Below, piece after piece: positions 26,488 to 36,578 of a stretch of 64,000 nt of DNA. Each line of letters begins with the position of its first letter. Within the stretch, counting starts at the first letter, position 1. Under the pieces are notes generated by a model, which saw only the letters and a list, made by a program, of their open reading frames with translations, did no database searches and was not told where the DNA came from. The stretch spans positions 558,001 through 622,000 of the forward strand of contig NZ_JPLZ01000006.1 in assembly GCF_000735135.1 (NCBI RefSeq), written 5' to 3'. Made by a program: the position numbers and the translations under genes. This DNA comes from Chryseobacterium sp. FH1. GTDB lineage: Bacteria > Bacteroidota > Bacteroidia > Flavobacteriales > Weeksellaceae.

Positions 26488-29400
26488 TTATTTTTTAATG
26501 ACTTTAAACGATTTTACACTTCCGTCTTCTATTTGAAGATTAACAATGTATAATCCGGAATTTAAGTTCGATAGATCAATTGCAGAAGATGCTGAAATAG
26601 ATTTAACTCTTCTTCCCGTGGTATCAAGGACTGAAATAGATTTAACACCTTTGACATTCGATACATTTAGAATGTCAGTAAAAGGATTTGGATACACAGA
26701 AACTTTTGATTTGCCTATTTCTGTTGTAGCCAAAGTCCCATCTGCCAATACATCCAAAGTGTAGTCTTCTGCCTGGCCGAAGTTTCTGGCCCTGTCACAA
26801 GGATTTGTAAAATTGCTTGTTGACACTGGAGCGGAATATGACCATTCTTTTTTGATACGCATTCTCGTCTGTCCCAATTTCGCGTTGGCAGGAACAGCGA
26901 TGTTTCCTAAAGCTGTTTTACCATCTTCACCAGTTGAATTGTCTACGAACAGAGACCCATCTCCAAAATACACTTCCCCAGCATCATTCAGGCTTCCGTT
27001 CTGATTCCAGTCAACGAAGACAACAAAGAACGATTTCTTTCCGTCATTGGCATCACTTTTTCCAGCGACAGACAATTCGGAAGTAGTTCCTGCTTTCACG
27101 TGTCCTATAATATTGGTAAAATCCTGATAGCCGGATGTTCCGTTCAAAACTGCACTGGTGGAATTGTTTATGCCTCCAAATGTAACATTCGTTATAGGCT
27201 CCACGGTTGGGAATGAAGGTGTGCAGTATGTGAAATCATTGGTGGAGAAAGTAATTTCCTGACATCCTGTTGCATCTCCTAAATTGTTTGTTGGTACTAC
27301 TCTTAGATAGTAGGTTTTATTTCTATCCAGGTTTGCGACATATGACAAACCTGTGACAACCGTTCCATTGACAACTTCTGAACCTCCTGCAGTACTCCCT
27401 AAATATACTTTGTAGCTTGCCGCATTGTTGGTTGCTGTCCAGTTGATTGTCACTGGATTCGGAACCACATTTGTTGTTGCGTTGGAAGGAACTGTAATTG
27501 TCGTGCAATCTGGTGCAACTGTAGGTGCAGCGTAAGAAAATTCATAAGCACCCAGATCTGGTGTTGCAACATTCCTTGTTGTGCCGGCAAAGTCGGTCGC
27601 ATAGCCATCGATGTTACTTCCCTTATTGTCAAGAAGTTCATTGGCCGATGCGCTTCCATTGATTTTAAGGAAATCCGCGTCGGTTCCGGAAACTGATAAA
27701 AACTGGGGTATCAGACTGATCGAATTTGCTTCGCGAGTTGATACTAAAGTTTTGAAATCTTCCAGGTTGTACTTTGTAGTTCCATTGAAATAAACAAAAC
27801 CAGTTGTGCCGACTGCAAAATCGTTGTTGTCCGATGTCATTGCATAATTTTCCAGATTGACTGCGGAAGTCCTTCTAAAAGCGCTTGTTGTTCCGGTTCC
27901 ATTCGGAGTAGAGGTGTTTACGATGATATTATTTCTAAGGCTAAGTGCGCCATTGGTAGCATTGATATTGTAAGCGTGCAGTATTCCTGTTGAACTGAAA
28001 TTGGTACCTGTAGATACGGCATTTAAATTCACAGTGTTGTAATAGACATTTAATTTAGAATTTGCTCCGGTTGCAGCAAGGTTGATCCCTGCCAAGCTTA
28101 CACTTGTGCCATTTGCGGTAGGTGTTTTCATATCAGAGATCAGATTGTTGAATATGTTTGTCGTTGTATTGGCTGCTGAGCCACCAACATAAAGCCCGTA
28201 GGCATTTCCTCCATTTCCGTTAGAAACAATATCGCTGATCTTATTATTGGAAATATTGGTGGTAATTGCCGTCCCGTTCAGATAGATACCACTTGCATTG
28301 GAAAATGCCCCCGATGTTGATAAATTTCTAATGATATTGTTGCTGATGTTGGAAAAAGATCCGGTAGTACCAGCATACAGGCCTTGAACTGTATCAACGC
28401 CAAACATAGAGATATCATTACCATTGGCAGTAAGAGTTCCACTTGGATTCTGAATGTAAAGTCCATAGGCGGCACTTCCTCCATTGAAACTTCCTGCTAT
28501 AACTTTTATGATATTACTGTTTGCAGTCAAGTTCATTCCTGATGAATTCGCGTAAATTCCATAATGCTGGGTTCCTGCGTTATTATCTGCATTGCCAAAT
28601 GCATTGATCATATTGTTGTTTGTAGTAAAAGTGGCGTTTGCTCCCGAAACAAAAATTCCCACAGTTCCTTTTCCGTTTGGGGAAAAATTGATGGTGTTGT
28701 TGGATACGTTCAGGTTATTTTGAGCCGTATTGTTGAAGCCGTAATTGTTATTGATATATGCACCACCTGCAACGCCACCAATATCCGTCAATGTATTTCC
28801 GGTTGCTGTGGTAGATCCTCCAATATCATTTCCCTGATCAAACAATGTGTAAGGGGAGGGTGCAAAAGCGAAACCTGTGAATATAACTGCGGAGCCCAAT
28901 GATTTTTCAATCGTATTACTGTAGATCTTGTTATAGCTATGTGTTCCCTCCACAGTTGTAGGGTTCAGTGCTGTGCCTGTTGCATTCTGGTGGGCGAAGT
29001 AGATCCCGATCGCAGTGTTGTTAAAGTTTCTCAGGAATGTTATCTTGCTGTTTTTGATGGTGTTGTAATTACACCCGTCTGTGCCAGTCAGATTGTAAAA
29101 AGCAAAACCTCGCTCATTTAAAGTAACGGCAGTTGTATTGGCGGTATCTTCTTTTATGTCAATACCATCAATGGTCATATGATCTACTCCGGAAAATTTA
29201 AAGATCGCATCGACAGTGGCTGACGTTCCAGTATTTCCTGTAAACAGAGGATTGGCTCCTGAGCCGTTTTTTTGAATGACCAAAGGATTTGCTGATGATA
29301 AAGTGGCGTTCAAAACAGTGCTTCCCAATTGAAAACCACCTGATGGTGCTGTTTCTGAATAACCTGCCGGTATGTTCAAAGTCACTCCTCCAGATCCTAC

Positions 29401-29532
29401 ACCTTTGGTATTAAGATCAGCAAAAGCTTCGGATAGGGTTGTGTAATCGGTGCCGATCGTTTTTGATCCTGTAACTTGAGCTGATACTAATGCTCCAAGC
29501 GCGATCAAGCTAGTAAGTAAAATTCTCTTCAT
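26488..29532 (-). CDS. Large T9SS-secreted beta-helix protein with GEVED domain
   Basis: A 1014-residue cell-surface protein. Signal peptide MKRILLTSLIALGALVSAQ; residues about 20-660 consist of repeated short strands rich in N, G, S and T (for example NTAVTLNERGF, then YNKIYSNTIEKS) as in right-handed parallel beta-helices; about 670-760 is fibronectin type III-like (INWTATNNAASYKVYLGSTAGG); about 800-920 is a GEVED domain (VFVDWNQNGSLNDAGEVYFG and FGQAEDYTLDV). The last 75 residues form a type A T9SS sorting domain (VYPNPFTDILNV to the end SFKVIKK). It is exported across the outer membrane and anchored or released. Binding to polysaccharide or host surfaces is possible but not shown. Confidence 0.88.
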   Translation of the reverse strand: MKRILLTSLIALGALVSAQVTGSKTIGTDYTTLSEAFADLNTKGVGSGGVTLNIPAGYSETAPSGGFQLGSTVLNATLSSANPLVIQKNGSGANPLFTGNTGTSATVDAIFKFSGVDHMTIDGIDIKEDTANTTAVTLNERGFAFYNLTGTDGCNYNTIKNSKITFLRNFNNTAIGIYFAHQNATGTALNPTTVEGTHSYNKIYSNTIEKSLGSAVIFTGFAFAPSPYTLFDQGNDIGGSTTATGNTLTDIGGVAGGAYINNNYGFNNTAQNNLNVSNNTINFSPNGKGTVGIFVSGANATFTTNNNMINAFGNADNNAGTQHYGIYANSSGMNLTANSNIIKVIAGSFNGGSAAYGLYIQNPSGTLTANGNDISMFGVDTVQGLYAGTTGSFSNISNNIIRNLSTSGAFSNASGIYLNGTAITTNISNNKISDIVSNGNGGNAYGLYVGGSAANTTTNIFNNLISDMKTPTANGTSVSLAGINLAATGANSKLNVYYNTVNLNAVSTGTNFSSTGILHAYNINATNGALSLRNNIIVNTSTPNGTGTTSAFRRTSAVNLENYAMTSDNNDFAVGTTGFVYFNGTTKYNLEDFKTLVSTREANSISLIPQFLSVSGTDADFLKINGSASANELLDNKGSNIDGYATDFAGTTRNVATPDLGAYEFSYAAPTVAPDCTTITVPSNATTNVVPNPVTINWTATNNAASYKVYLGSTAGGSEVVNGTVVTGLSYVANLDRNKTYYLRVVPTNNLGDATGCQEITFSTNDFTYCTPSFPTVEPITNVTFGGINNSTSAVLNGTSGYQDFTNIIGHVKAGTTSELSVAGKSDANDGKKSFFVVFVDWNQNGSLNDAGEVYFGDGSLFVDNSTGEDGKTALGNIAVPANAKLGQTRMRIKKEWSYSAPVSTSNFTNPCDRARNFGQAEDYTLDVLADGTLATTEIGKSKVSVYPNPFTDILNVSNVKGVKSISVLDTTGRRVKSISASSAIDLSNLNSGLYIVNLQIEDGSVKSFKVIKK

Positions 29533-29647
29533 AGTTTTATATATTGTGTAATTGTAAAATTCATCTTATTATCATTAATTATTTATGATATTTTTATATT
29601 TAATGTTAAAATATTATATATTTCGTAAATGTGGATTTTTTAAAGAA

Positions 29648-29677
29648 AAAGCTGTCTAATTTTACTTAGACAGCTTT
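29648..29677 (-). terminator. Strong terminator after the second T9SS gene
   Basis: AAAGCTGTCTAA and TTAGACAGCTTT form a perfect 12-pair stem with a 6-base loop; on the minus strand it is followed by TTTTTC. It closes the gene ending at 29710. Confidence 0.88.
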
Positions 29678-29709
29678 CCTATCTTCATTTCTACCTGAAA
29701 TTGATATGA

Positions 29710-32700
29710 TTATTTTTTGATCACTCGGAAAGATCTGGTTGTTCCATCTTCCAAAGAGGCTGTGAAAATGTAAACACCTGTAGGAAGTTTTTCCGTAGAA
29801 ACATTGCCATTGGACACATTAGGTTTCAATTGTTTTACCTTCTGTCCAGCCATACCGAAGATCTCTATACTCTCAACTTTTTTAGTAGAATCAAAGTTCA
29901 AGACGTCTTTGACAGGATTTGGATAGAATTTGAAGTCTTTTCCAGTGATCTCACTTGTGGCAAGATCAGAAGCTGTACACGTACCTTTCAATTCATACAC
30001 GAAATCACTTCCTGTTGGTGATGGATTCCAAGATCCATCCTCAAACAACATCATCGGTTCACCAATAACACCTGACGTAGAAGCTTCCCAGGCAACTGCA
30101 TCTGATTCCATAGTCATCCAGTACTTACCAGCTTCCAGTGCAACTTCCTGATTCAATTTGACCTCATATTTGTGAGACCAATATAGTAATGGTAGCCATT
30201 GTGTACCCGTGGTGTCCTCTACAATTGAACTGCCAACTGCTAAAAGTTCTTCCCCAGGTTTTCCATTGTCATCCTTGTAGAACTTGAAGCTGAAAGAAGT
30301 GGCATAATTTACTGTAGTTGGAAGCACAGACTTGATAGTGAACTTAGTTCCTACAGGCACATCGATATCTACAGCAGCAACTCCGATCCAGCCTTCTTCC
30401 TTATCATTGGATGGTACTTCCTGACCACATGCATTAGGATCAGTCACAAAAACCGTAGCAGTTGCGTAGCTGCCATCGACTGGATTTGTTACACGGACCT
30501 TAGCGATGCCGGAAGCAAGTCCGGTAACGAGTCCATTGGAGTCAACCGAGATAAAAGTATTTCCTTCTATCAATGACCAATTTACGTTGGAAGTAATATT
30601 TCCATTTAATTTCGCTTCCAGCTGAACTGTTTGACCGATCAAGATCTGAGTGTTCTGCCCTTGGACTGCACCTACTGTCAATGGCATCGGCGTGCAATTT
30701 CCAACGATTGCAAAGGCGCCGTTGAATCCGCCATCGTTCGCGATAATCCAACCATTTCCGTCTAATCTGTCCTGGTAATAATCAGATCCTAATTCTTCAT
30801 CTACGGTAGAGTCCCAGAATACTGAAGAACCATCTTGTCCTGTAGCTGAAGGACTTAACCAATAAGTACCTTCGTTAAAAGCAACTGGCTGAGAAAAATA
30901 AAGTTCAACCTCATAATGAGCTAGACCAGCGCCATATTCTTTCAGATATTTTTGAGTTGTAGGCACAACATTTAAGACAGATGCTATTTCCTTCCCTGGC
31001 TGACCATTGTTTCTGGTATCCAAAAACTTAATGTCAAATGACCCTAATGGTGAAGTTTCTGAGGATATTACATTCAGTCTGATTTTAGTTACTTCAAATT
31101 TTGTTCCTGCCGGTACGATGAAGTCGTCCGCACCCTTACGGACATTTTTTGTAATGGTCAATCCGCTACCAAAGAAATTGGTATTGACCGCTTGTCTGCA
31201 CCCATTTTTGAAAACATCTACACGGATCTCGTCATATAAGGCACTCTTTGTATCAGTAGCACGAATGATCGCAAAACCTTCTGCTAGGCTTGTGACCTTG
31301 CCACTCGCATCGACACTTGCAATGTTGGCTCCCTGCGTAATACTCCAGTTGACGTACTGATCAGCTTCTATAGGTAGAGTTTTAGAAGTTAACTGCAAAG
31401 TTCCTCCAATGGAGTATATCTCTTTAGGGACCTCATTCAAGGTTGAAACTTTTACAGAAGCTGCCGCCACAGGACTATTCTGATTGGTGATGGTAACATC
31501 GATCTCATCAAAAACTGCAAAATTAAGCACAGATGTTGCCTTGATCTTTACGACAGCGTTTGAAGCAATTGCTGTAACCAGACCGGTCTGGCTTACGGTT
31601 GCGAATGTACTTCCTTCCTCAACACTCCAAACTACATCTTGGCTTGCGTTAGAAGGGTTGACAACAGAATTTAATTGTAATGTTCCTTTATCAACACTGA
31701 TAGTGGCAGGAGTGTTGTTCTGCGTGCTAACTTCCAAAGAGGTTGGTGCAACAACAGCCAAGTTAAGTTTTTTTACACATAATTTCTGCAGAACAGAATC
31801 TACATATGCCAAGTAAAGATCACCATTGCTTGTCACAGCCAGTGAATTAAACAAGCCTTGTCCCTGCGAGGCATAGCCTGTTCCTACCTGACTCCATGTG
31901 TTAGTGGCATCATCATAGCCCATCACATAGTTTCTAAGTGTGTCTGCATTTTCCCAATTGCTTACTGCAACATATAATTTATTATTTGCCCCGATTGCTA
32001 TACTTGCGTACTTTGTTCTTCCAGGTGAAAAATTTAGAGGACCTACCTGAGACCAGGTAGTGCCATTGAACTTCTTTACATTCAATTTGTTTCCTCCCGC
32101 AGTGCTTGAAGCATAAGCTACATATACATTGTTGTTGCTGTCTGTTGCAAGTGAAGAATAGTATTCGTCATTAGTTGGTGATGAGGCAAGGTCTGCCACA
32201 CCACCTGCTGGTTGCCATGCATCGGTAGGAGATGCATTTTGATCGTTCACATAAACGTGAAGATAACCTGCAGTGTTAAAACTTACATATATTTTCCCGT
32301 CTGTTGTAGAGACCATATCAACAAAGGCAGGAAGTCCACCAGCAAAACCGGTATTTCCAACTTGTACCCAAGCACCGTTCACTAATTTTTTAACAGTTCC
32401 ATTGGCCTCATTGTTAACAGCAAACAAAGTATTGTTTGCTGAAATAGTCGAAGAGTTGTAGTTAATGACCGCATTTGTCACATTTGGTAATGAGGTCCAG
32501 GCGTTATTTTGAAAGACCCTTGCCTGGTGTCCAACTTCCGGAGCCGCCGCCGCCTGATTCAGAAAATAAGGTACACCTTGATTGTTTACCGACAGTGAGT
32601 TGTATCCGGCAGTGGTAGTCGTCATCCCTTGATTTCCAACGTACGACCACGAAGTGCCATCGAATTTTTGTACAGATCCCTTCAGAGCTGCGGCATCGTA

Positions 32701-32868
32701 GTACCCTACGTACAAATTGTCCTGAAAGTCATTTACCATTGTAAGACGTCCGGCATTTCCGGCAGAGATGCCAGCCGAACTTCCGACTGACTCCCATACT
32801 TGCGCTCTTGCACTATTGAAAAGTAGTAAGCAGAGCAACGAAGAAAAAAATAATAATGATTTTTTCAT
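29710..32868 (-). CDS. T9SS-secreted protein with propeller-like repeats and Ig-like (BIG_2) domains
   Basis: A 1052-residue surface protein. Signal peptide MKKSLLFFSSLLCLLLFNSARAQ; residues about 24-370 contain repeated blade-like units of about 45 residues (NNQGVPYFLNQ, GANNKLYVAVSNW, SNGDLYLAYVD) like a beta-propeller; then bacterial Ig-like group 2 units with the TGLVTAIASNAVVKIKATS and VDASGKVTSLAEGFAIIRATD signatures; two repeated jelly-roll-like segments near 560-730 and 810-960; and a type A sorting domain (FYPNPVKDVLNF to SFRVIKK). Ligand unknown. A -7 element lies at 32920-32927. A TPR/HTH regulator is encoded immediately upstream on the same strand. Confidence 0.88.
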   Translation of the reverse strand: MKKSLLFFSSLLCLLLFNSARAQVWESVGSSAGISAGNAGRLTMVNDFQDNLYVGYYDAAALKGSVQKFDGTSWSYVGNQGMTTTTAGYNSLSVNNQGVPYFLNQAAAAPEVGHQARVFQNNAWTSLPNVTNAVINYNSSTISANNTLFAVNNEANGTVKKLVNGAWVQVGNTGFAGGLPAFVDMVSTTDGKIYVSFNTAGYLHVYVNDQNASPTDAWQPAGGVADLASSPTNDEYYSSLATDSNNNVYVAYASSTAGGNKLNVKKFNGTTWSQVGPLNFSPGRTKYASIAIGANNKLYVAVSNWENADTLRNYVMGYDDATNTWSQVGTGYASQGQGLFNSLAVTSNGDLYLAYVDSVLQKLCVKKLNLAVVAPTSLEVSTQNNTPATISVDKGTLQLNSVVNPSNASQDVVWSVEEGSTFATVSQTGLVTAIASNAVVKIKATSVLNFAVFDEIDVTITNQNSPVAAASVKVSTLNEVPKEIYSIGGTLQLTSKTLPIEADQYVNWSITQGANIASVDASGKVTSLAEGFAIIRATDTKSALYDEIRVDVFKNGCRQAVNTNFFGSGLTITKNVRKGADDFIVPAGTKFEVTKIRLNVISSETSPLGSFDIKFLDTRNNGQPGKEIASVLNVVPTTQKYLKEYGAGLAHYEVELYFSQPVAFNEGTYWLSPSATGQDGSSVFWDSTVDEELGSDYYQDRLDGNGWIIANDGGFNGAFAIVGNCTPMPLTVGAVQGQNTQILIGQTVQLEAKLNGNITSNVNWSLIEGNTFISVDSNGLVTGLASGIAKVRVTNPVDGSYATATVFVTDPNACGQEVPSNDKEEGWIGVAAVDIDVPVGTKFTIKSVLPTTVNYATSFSFKFYKDDNGKPGEELLAVGSSIVEDTTGTQWLPLLYWSHKYEVKLNQEVALEAGKYWMTMESDAVAWEASTSGVIGEPMMLFEDGSWNPSPTGSDFVYELKGTCTASDLATSEITGKDFKFYPNPVKDVLNFDSTKKVESIEIFGMAGQKVKQLKPNVSNGNVSTEKLPTGVYIFTASLEDGTTRSFRVIKK

Positions 32869-32919
32869 AAAAAAGGTTGCATTATAAAATTGTGAATAGA
32901 ATTGGCTTTATTGCCATCA

Positions 32920-32927
32920 CAAATATA
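32920..32927 (-). promoter_or_regulatory. -7 element for the Ig-like T9SS gene
   Basis: Minus-strand TATATTTG matches TAnnTTTG, with a leader of roughly 45 bases to the ATG at 32868. Confidence 0.5.
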
Positions 32928-33036
32928 AATTATAGAGTTACAAATTATGTAATATGCAAGTCCTCTATTGCTTCCTTTACAAAAAAAACAAAGTACTCAT
33001 TTGATACCTCATCTTGATAATCAGTAGTTTACATTT

Positions 33037-34449
33037 TCATTCAAAACCACTGAACCAGACATATATGTCAGTATTAGGTGGAATATTTAATTTTTTTCTG
33101 ATGCGATATTTTTTGTTTTGAACTGTTTTTGTTTCAATATAGGTTGTTTTGGCAATTTCCTTGGTAGATAGATTCAGCTTGAGAAGTGCGCAAAATTCGA
33201 TTTCTGATTTCTGTAAGTCAGGATTTATTTTGAGCAGCTTATCGGAAAATGCAGGAAAGACCTGCTCGAATGTGAACATAAACGAAGGATCACCACTGTT
33301 TGCCAAATCTACTAATGTGGCATATGATTCTTGTGGTGAGCGTCTTGTCTTGTTTCTTTGTTTTCTGACAAAATAAAAAGTTGCTGTGATGACGATAACA
33401 ATAACGGCGAGCAAAATGTAAAGCCGGTAGTCAGATTTGTTTTTCTGAGCTTTCTGAGCTTTCTGATCCTCAACAATCACTTTTTTGAGAGAATTGTATT
33501 TGCTTTCCAACATTGAGATCTGAAGCTGTTTCAGCTTGTTTTCGAAAATAATTGCGCTGTCCTTTTTGCTGGTCTTTTTGTAAAGATCCACCAAAGAGGT
33601 ATATACTAATTTTTTATTCAGATCAAGGCCTGTGTTTTCGCTTACTTCCAGTGCTTTATGGTAATATTTGATGGCTTTATTATCTTGAGAATCGTCTTTA
33701 TATGCTTTTCCAAGCAGAAAGTAATTCATCATCATTACACCGTCATCCTTTTTATCCCTAGGCTTTAACTCTATAGATTTCAAAGCAAAATACCTAGCAG
33801 AATCTGAGTTGGAATCCCCATAGAGGCTTGCTATATTCGAGTAGTTGACATATTGAAAATGTTTTATTTCATCATCTTTGTTTAGTTCGTTATAACTTTT
33901 TATAACCTCATGTAATTTTTGAATGGCTTTTTTAGGTTCACCTTTATCAGAATAAATATTGGCGTAACTATTTAAAACGTTTGTTTTTGCCAAAAATATT
34001 TTTTTCTGTCCACTTTTATCATTTTTTAGAATTGCGTATGCTTTGTCTAACTTTGGAATGGCGCGATCATGAAATCCGTTTATCGAGTATGCCTCTGCCA
34101 AATAGATATTGGCCATTGCCTCAAAATAAACATCTTCTATTGATAATGCTCTGCTATTAAGTTCTTCAGCAAGCACGATGAGATCATCAATCTGATTTTT
34201 ACTGTAATAGTATCTGCATTTTCTGTCGAGTAAAATTAGCTCGGCAGAATAATTTTTACTGTTCTTTGCTTTTTTCAGCAAAGGATCGATCTGATTGAAT
34301 GCCTTATCTAAATTTTCATTGAAAAGTGTACCATTTTGTTTTACTTCGTCAGATAATGCATTATTTTGCTGACCATAGAGAGATAATGTAGTTCCAATGC
34401 AAAACAGGATAAGTAATATTTTGAAAAAAGATTTTGATGCCGCTATCAT
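33037..34449 (-). CDS. TPR-membrane-HTH regulator (LuxR-like)
   Basis: A 470-residue protein of a type common in Bacteroidota: signal or anchor helix (SFFKILLILFCIGTTLSL, residues 7-24), tetratricopeptide repeats (about 50-300, for example FLLGKAYKDDSQDNKAIKYYHKALEVSE), a transmembrane helix (YILLAVIVIVITATFYFV near 348-365), and a cytoplasmic C-terminal LuxR-type helix-turn-helix (SEIEFCALLKLNLSTKEIAKTTYIETKTVQNKKYRIRKKL). It would sense a periplasmic state through the TPRs and bind DNA while membrane-bound. The two T9SS genes directly downstream on the same strand are candidate targets. Its -7 element is only 4 bases from the ATG. Confidence 0.88.
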   Translation of the reverse strand: MIAASKSFFKILLILFCIGTTLSLYGQQNNALSDEVKQNGTLFNENLDKAFNQIDPLLKKAKNSKNYSAELILLDRKCRYYYSKNQIDDLIVLAEELNSRALSIEDVYFEAMANIYLAEAYSINGFHDRAIPKLDKAYAILKNDKSGQKKIFLAKTNVLNSYANIYSDKGEPKKAIQKLHEVIKSYNELNKDDEIKHFQYVNYSNIASLYGDSNSDSARYFALKSIELKPRDKKDDGVMMMNYFLLGKAYKDDSQDNKAIKYYHKALEVSENTGLDLNKKLVYTSLVDLYKKTSKKDSAIIFENKLKQLQISMLESKYNSLKKVIVEDQKAQKAQKNKSDYRLYILLAVIVIVITATFYFVRKQRNKTRRSPQESYATLVDLANSGDPSFMFTFEQVFPAFSDKLLKINPDLQKSEIEFCALLKLNLSTKEIAKTTYIETKTVQNKKYRIRKKLNIPPNTDIYVWFSGFE

Positions 34450-34453
34450 GCCT

Positions 34454-34461
34454 CAAATTTA
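34454..34461 (-). promoter_or_regulatory. -7 element abutting the TPR-HTH start codon
   Basis: Minus-strand TAAATTTG ends 4 bases before the ATG at 34449, so transcription should start at or inside the start codon, implying a leaderless message if the start is right. Confidence 0.5.
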
Positions 34462-34675
34462 TTAAGAATAATTCACTATATGAAGAATGAAGAAAAATAA
34501 TTGCAATGACACTTTTACGGTATTCGGAAATTAACTCTCTGTTGCGACAAGATCATAGTCGCATGATGTATCATCACATCACCAAAATCTTCTGTAGCCA
34601 AAAGCACAATGGAAATACCTTCAGTAAAAGTATGCATGCTTTTGCTTTAAATTTCTTCAAAAGTGAAAAAAATGA

Positions 34676-34698
34676 TGGCCAAAATTAAATTTCGGCCA
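34676..34698 (-). terminator. Terminator of the redox operon
   Basis: TGGCC-A-AAATT and AATTT-C-GGCCA form an 11-base stem with one mismatch around a single central base; on the minus strand a run of seven T follows shortly after. It closes the five-gene operon that ends at 34756. Confidence 0.7.
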
Positions 34699-34755
34699 CT
34701 CAAATAATTAAAGGATATTTTTAGAATCTGTCCATAAAATCGAAACAGCTAAAAC

Positions 34756-35499
34756 TTAATTTTTTATCAACTTTTCTACTGACTGGGTTCTGTTGCTTAA
34801 ATTAATTTCCAAGTAATAGATACCATTTTTTAATCCTGAAATGTTAATTCGATCTCCGTCTAATTTTATTGATCTTATTTTTCTCCCGGTAGATTCATAA
34901 ATTTCAACAGATTCTATTAGAGCAGGATTTTTGAAAGTTACGATGTCTTTTGCCGGATTTGGGTAAAAGGCAATATTTTTGTCTTTTGCCGAAACGTCAT
35001 CTGTTCCTAGGGAGGCTACCATATTCAAAGTAGAATATCCTCTGCTTCCTCCGTGATATCCCAAGGTTTGACCACCTGCGGTTCTGGCATAGAAGATACT
35101 GATCGCTCCTGCGGCATTTGCAATTGCAAAATCACCAGTTCCGCCGGTAAGCGTTCTAGTTGCTACAACTGTCCTAGTGCTGCCGGAAACAGTGTTTGAG
35201 GTCTGTGTCCAATCTTGTACTGCATCTGCAGTGGGTGCTGTAAATCCTGAAAAAGTATAATCCCTGTTGGAAGATGAGTTGTAAATGAAACCATCCGAGC
35301 CGCTGGCCATACCCATATTGCCAAATCCGATCCCAAGCATTGAATTACTGTCACCGATCAGGGTAATAGTTGCGGTGGTAGGACTTGTTTCTAATTTTAC
35401 GGTCATTGATGCCGCAGATAAATTGACAGTTCCGGAACTGTATTGAGCTTTAACACCTATTGTAAGAGCCAAAACCGAGATTAGTAAAAGTTTGTTCAT
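34756..35499 (-). CDS. DOMON-like heme/sugar-binding protein with T9SS sorting domain
   Basis: A 247-residue exported protein. After the signal MNKLLLISVLALTIGVKAQ, residues 20-165 resemble a DOMON domain: MLGIGFGNMGMASGSDGFIY, the paired VQDWTQTSNTV and RTLTGGTGDFAI strands, and YHGGSRGYSTL, which recalls the His-x-x-x-Arg-Gly segment of DOMON proteins that bind heme or sugars. The last 70 residues are a T9SS type A sorting domain (FYPNPAKDIVTF to SVEKLIKN). It is the last gene of a tight operon with a c-type cytochrome and YceI protein; three bases separate it from the ankyrin stop. A role as surface redox acceptor or donor is inference. Confidence 0.75.
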   Translation of the reverse strand: MNKLLLISVLALTIGVKAQYSSGTVNLSAASMTVKLETSPTTATITLIGDSNSMLGIGFGNMGMASGSDGFIYNSSSNRDYTFSGFTAPTADAVQDWTQTSNTVSGSTRTVVATRTLTGGTGDFAIANAAGAISIFYARTAGGQTLGYHGGSRGYSTLNMVASLGTDDVSAKDKNIAFYPNPAKDIVTFKNPALIESVEIYESTGRKIRSIKLDGDRINISGLKNGIYYLEINLSNRTQSVEKLIKN

Positions 35500-35501
35500 A
35501 T

Positions 35502-36029
35502 TTAATTTTTTAAAAGATTAATAATTTCCTTGTTTTCTGTTTTTAAAGCATATTCGAATGGTGTTTTATCCATCGAATCTTTCTTTGTCTTATCTGCCTT
35601 GTATTTCAAAAGCAATTCTATCAGCTCTTTATTTCCTGATTTAACTGCCCAGTGAAGGGGTGTGGTTCCGGTGGTGTCTGCGATATTTGGGTTGGCATTT
35701 TTACTTAGTAAATGCTCTACAAGGCCTTTATTGTAGTGTATGGCCAGTCCTGCCAAGGCTGTGCCTTCATGACTGGTGTAATCCACGTCTTTGACATGGT
35801 CTATCAGAAAATCAGCGACCTCGGTATTTCCACGGTAGCATGCTAGGATCAACGGGGAAAATCCGTTTTCATTTTTTTGATCAATGATGTCGGGATCCAG
35901 CTTCATTAATTCCAGAAGTTCTCCCACGCTGCCATTCCTTGCTATATCATACACCGATTTACTTTTTGCCTGACCTGAAGTGGCAACAAAAACAAAAATG
36001 GACATTGCAAAAACTAATAATTTTCTCAT
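35502..36029 (-). CDS. Exported ankyrin-repeat protein
   Basis: A 175-residue protein with a signal peptide (MRKLLVFAMSIFVFVATSGQA) and four ankyrin repeats over residues about 28-175, for example ENGFSPLILACYRGNTEVADFLI and TGTTPLHWAVKSGNKELIELLLKY. Periplasmic ankyrin proteins in bacteria act as protein-protein adaptors, in some cases protecting partner oxidases or catalases (AnkB-type). The ATG overlaps the stop of the YceI gene by 4 bases, so the two are translationally coupled. Confidence 0.88.
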   Translation of the reverse strand: MRKLLVFAMSIFVFVATSGQAKSKSVYDIARNGSVGELLELMKLDPDIIDQKNENGFSPLILACYRGNTEVADFLIDHVKDVDYTSHEGTALAGLAIHYNKGLVEHLLSKNANPNIADTTGTTPLHWAVKSGNKELIELLLKYKADKTKKDSMDKTPFEYALKTENKEIINLLKN

Positions 36030-36571
36030 TGTCTGGCCAGTGTATAATTGTATTCGACGTTTACATTCTCAGCTACTTTTTTCATAACCATTTTAGGAAT
36101 GGTGACTTTAAAATCCGCAGATCGCGCTACAAAGCTCCCTCTGATGAGGATCTTCCCGTCTTTTGAAGAAATACTTGCTGTAGATGATACATTTTTGTCC
36201 ACCCCATGAAAATTTAATACCCCTTGAATACTAAACTTTTGAGGGCTTTCGCTCAATTTTGTTTTGTCAAAGTTCAAGATCCTTCCCTTGAAAGTTGTTT
36301 TTGGATATTTTGTCGACTCCGCATAATTTTCATTGAAATGCTCTTCCATCAATTTTACCTTGAATCTGAAGTTTTTCACCACGGATACGGAAGCCATGTC
36401 ACCAGTATCAGTATTGAGCACGACAATATTATTGTCATCCTGTGCAAAAACATCTTCAACCATAGGTAGAGAAGCTTCAATGGTCACTTTTCCCGTCTTA
36501 GAACTATATTTCTGTGCAAATACAAGATTGCCATACAGCAGCGAAATGCCAATTAAAAGTATATTTTTCAT
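36026..36571 (-). CDS. YceI-family periplasmic protein
   Basis: A 181-residue lipocalin-like protein with a signal (MKNILLIGISLLYGNLVFAQ) and the YceI pattern: TGKVTIEASLPM at the first strand, LMEEHFNENYAESTKYPKTTFKGRI in the middle, and LNFHGVDKN typical of the family. YceI proteins bind long isoprenoid chains such as ubiquinone or carotenoids in the periplasm; in Bacteroidota they often sit beside cytochrome genes. Seven bases separate it from the cytochrome stop. Confidence 0.88.
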   Translation of the reverse strand: MKNILLIGISLLYGNLVFAQKYSSKTGKVTIEASLPMVEDVFAQDDNNIVVLNTDTGDMASVSVVKNFRFKVKLMEEHFNENYAESTKYPKTTFKGRILNFDKTKLSESPQKFSIQGVLNFHGVDKNVSSTASISSKDGKILIRGSFVARSADFKVTIPKMVMKKVAENVNVEYNYTLARQ

Positions 36572-36578
36572 AATATTT

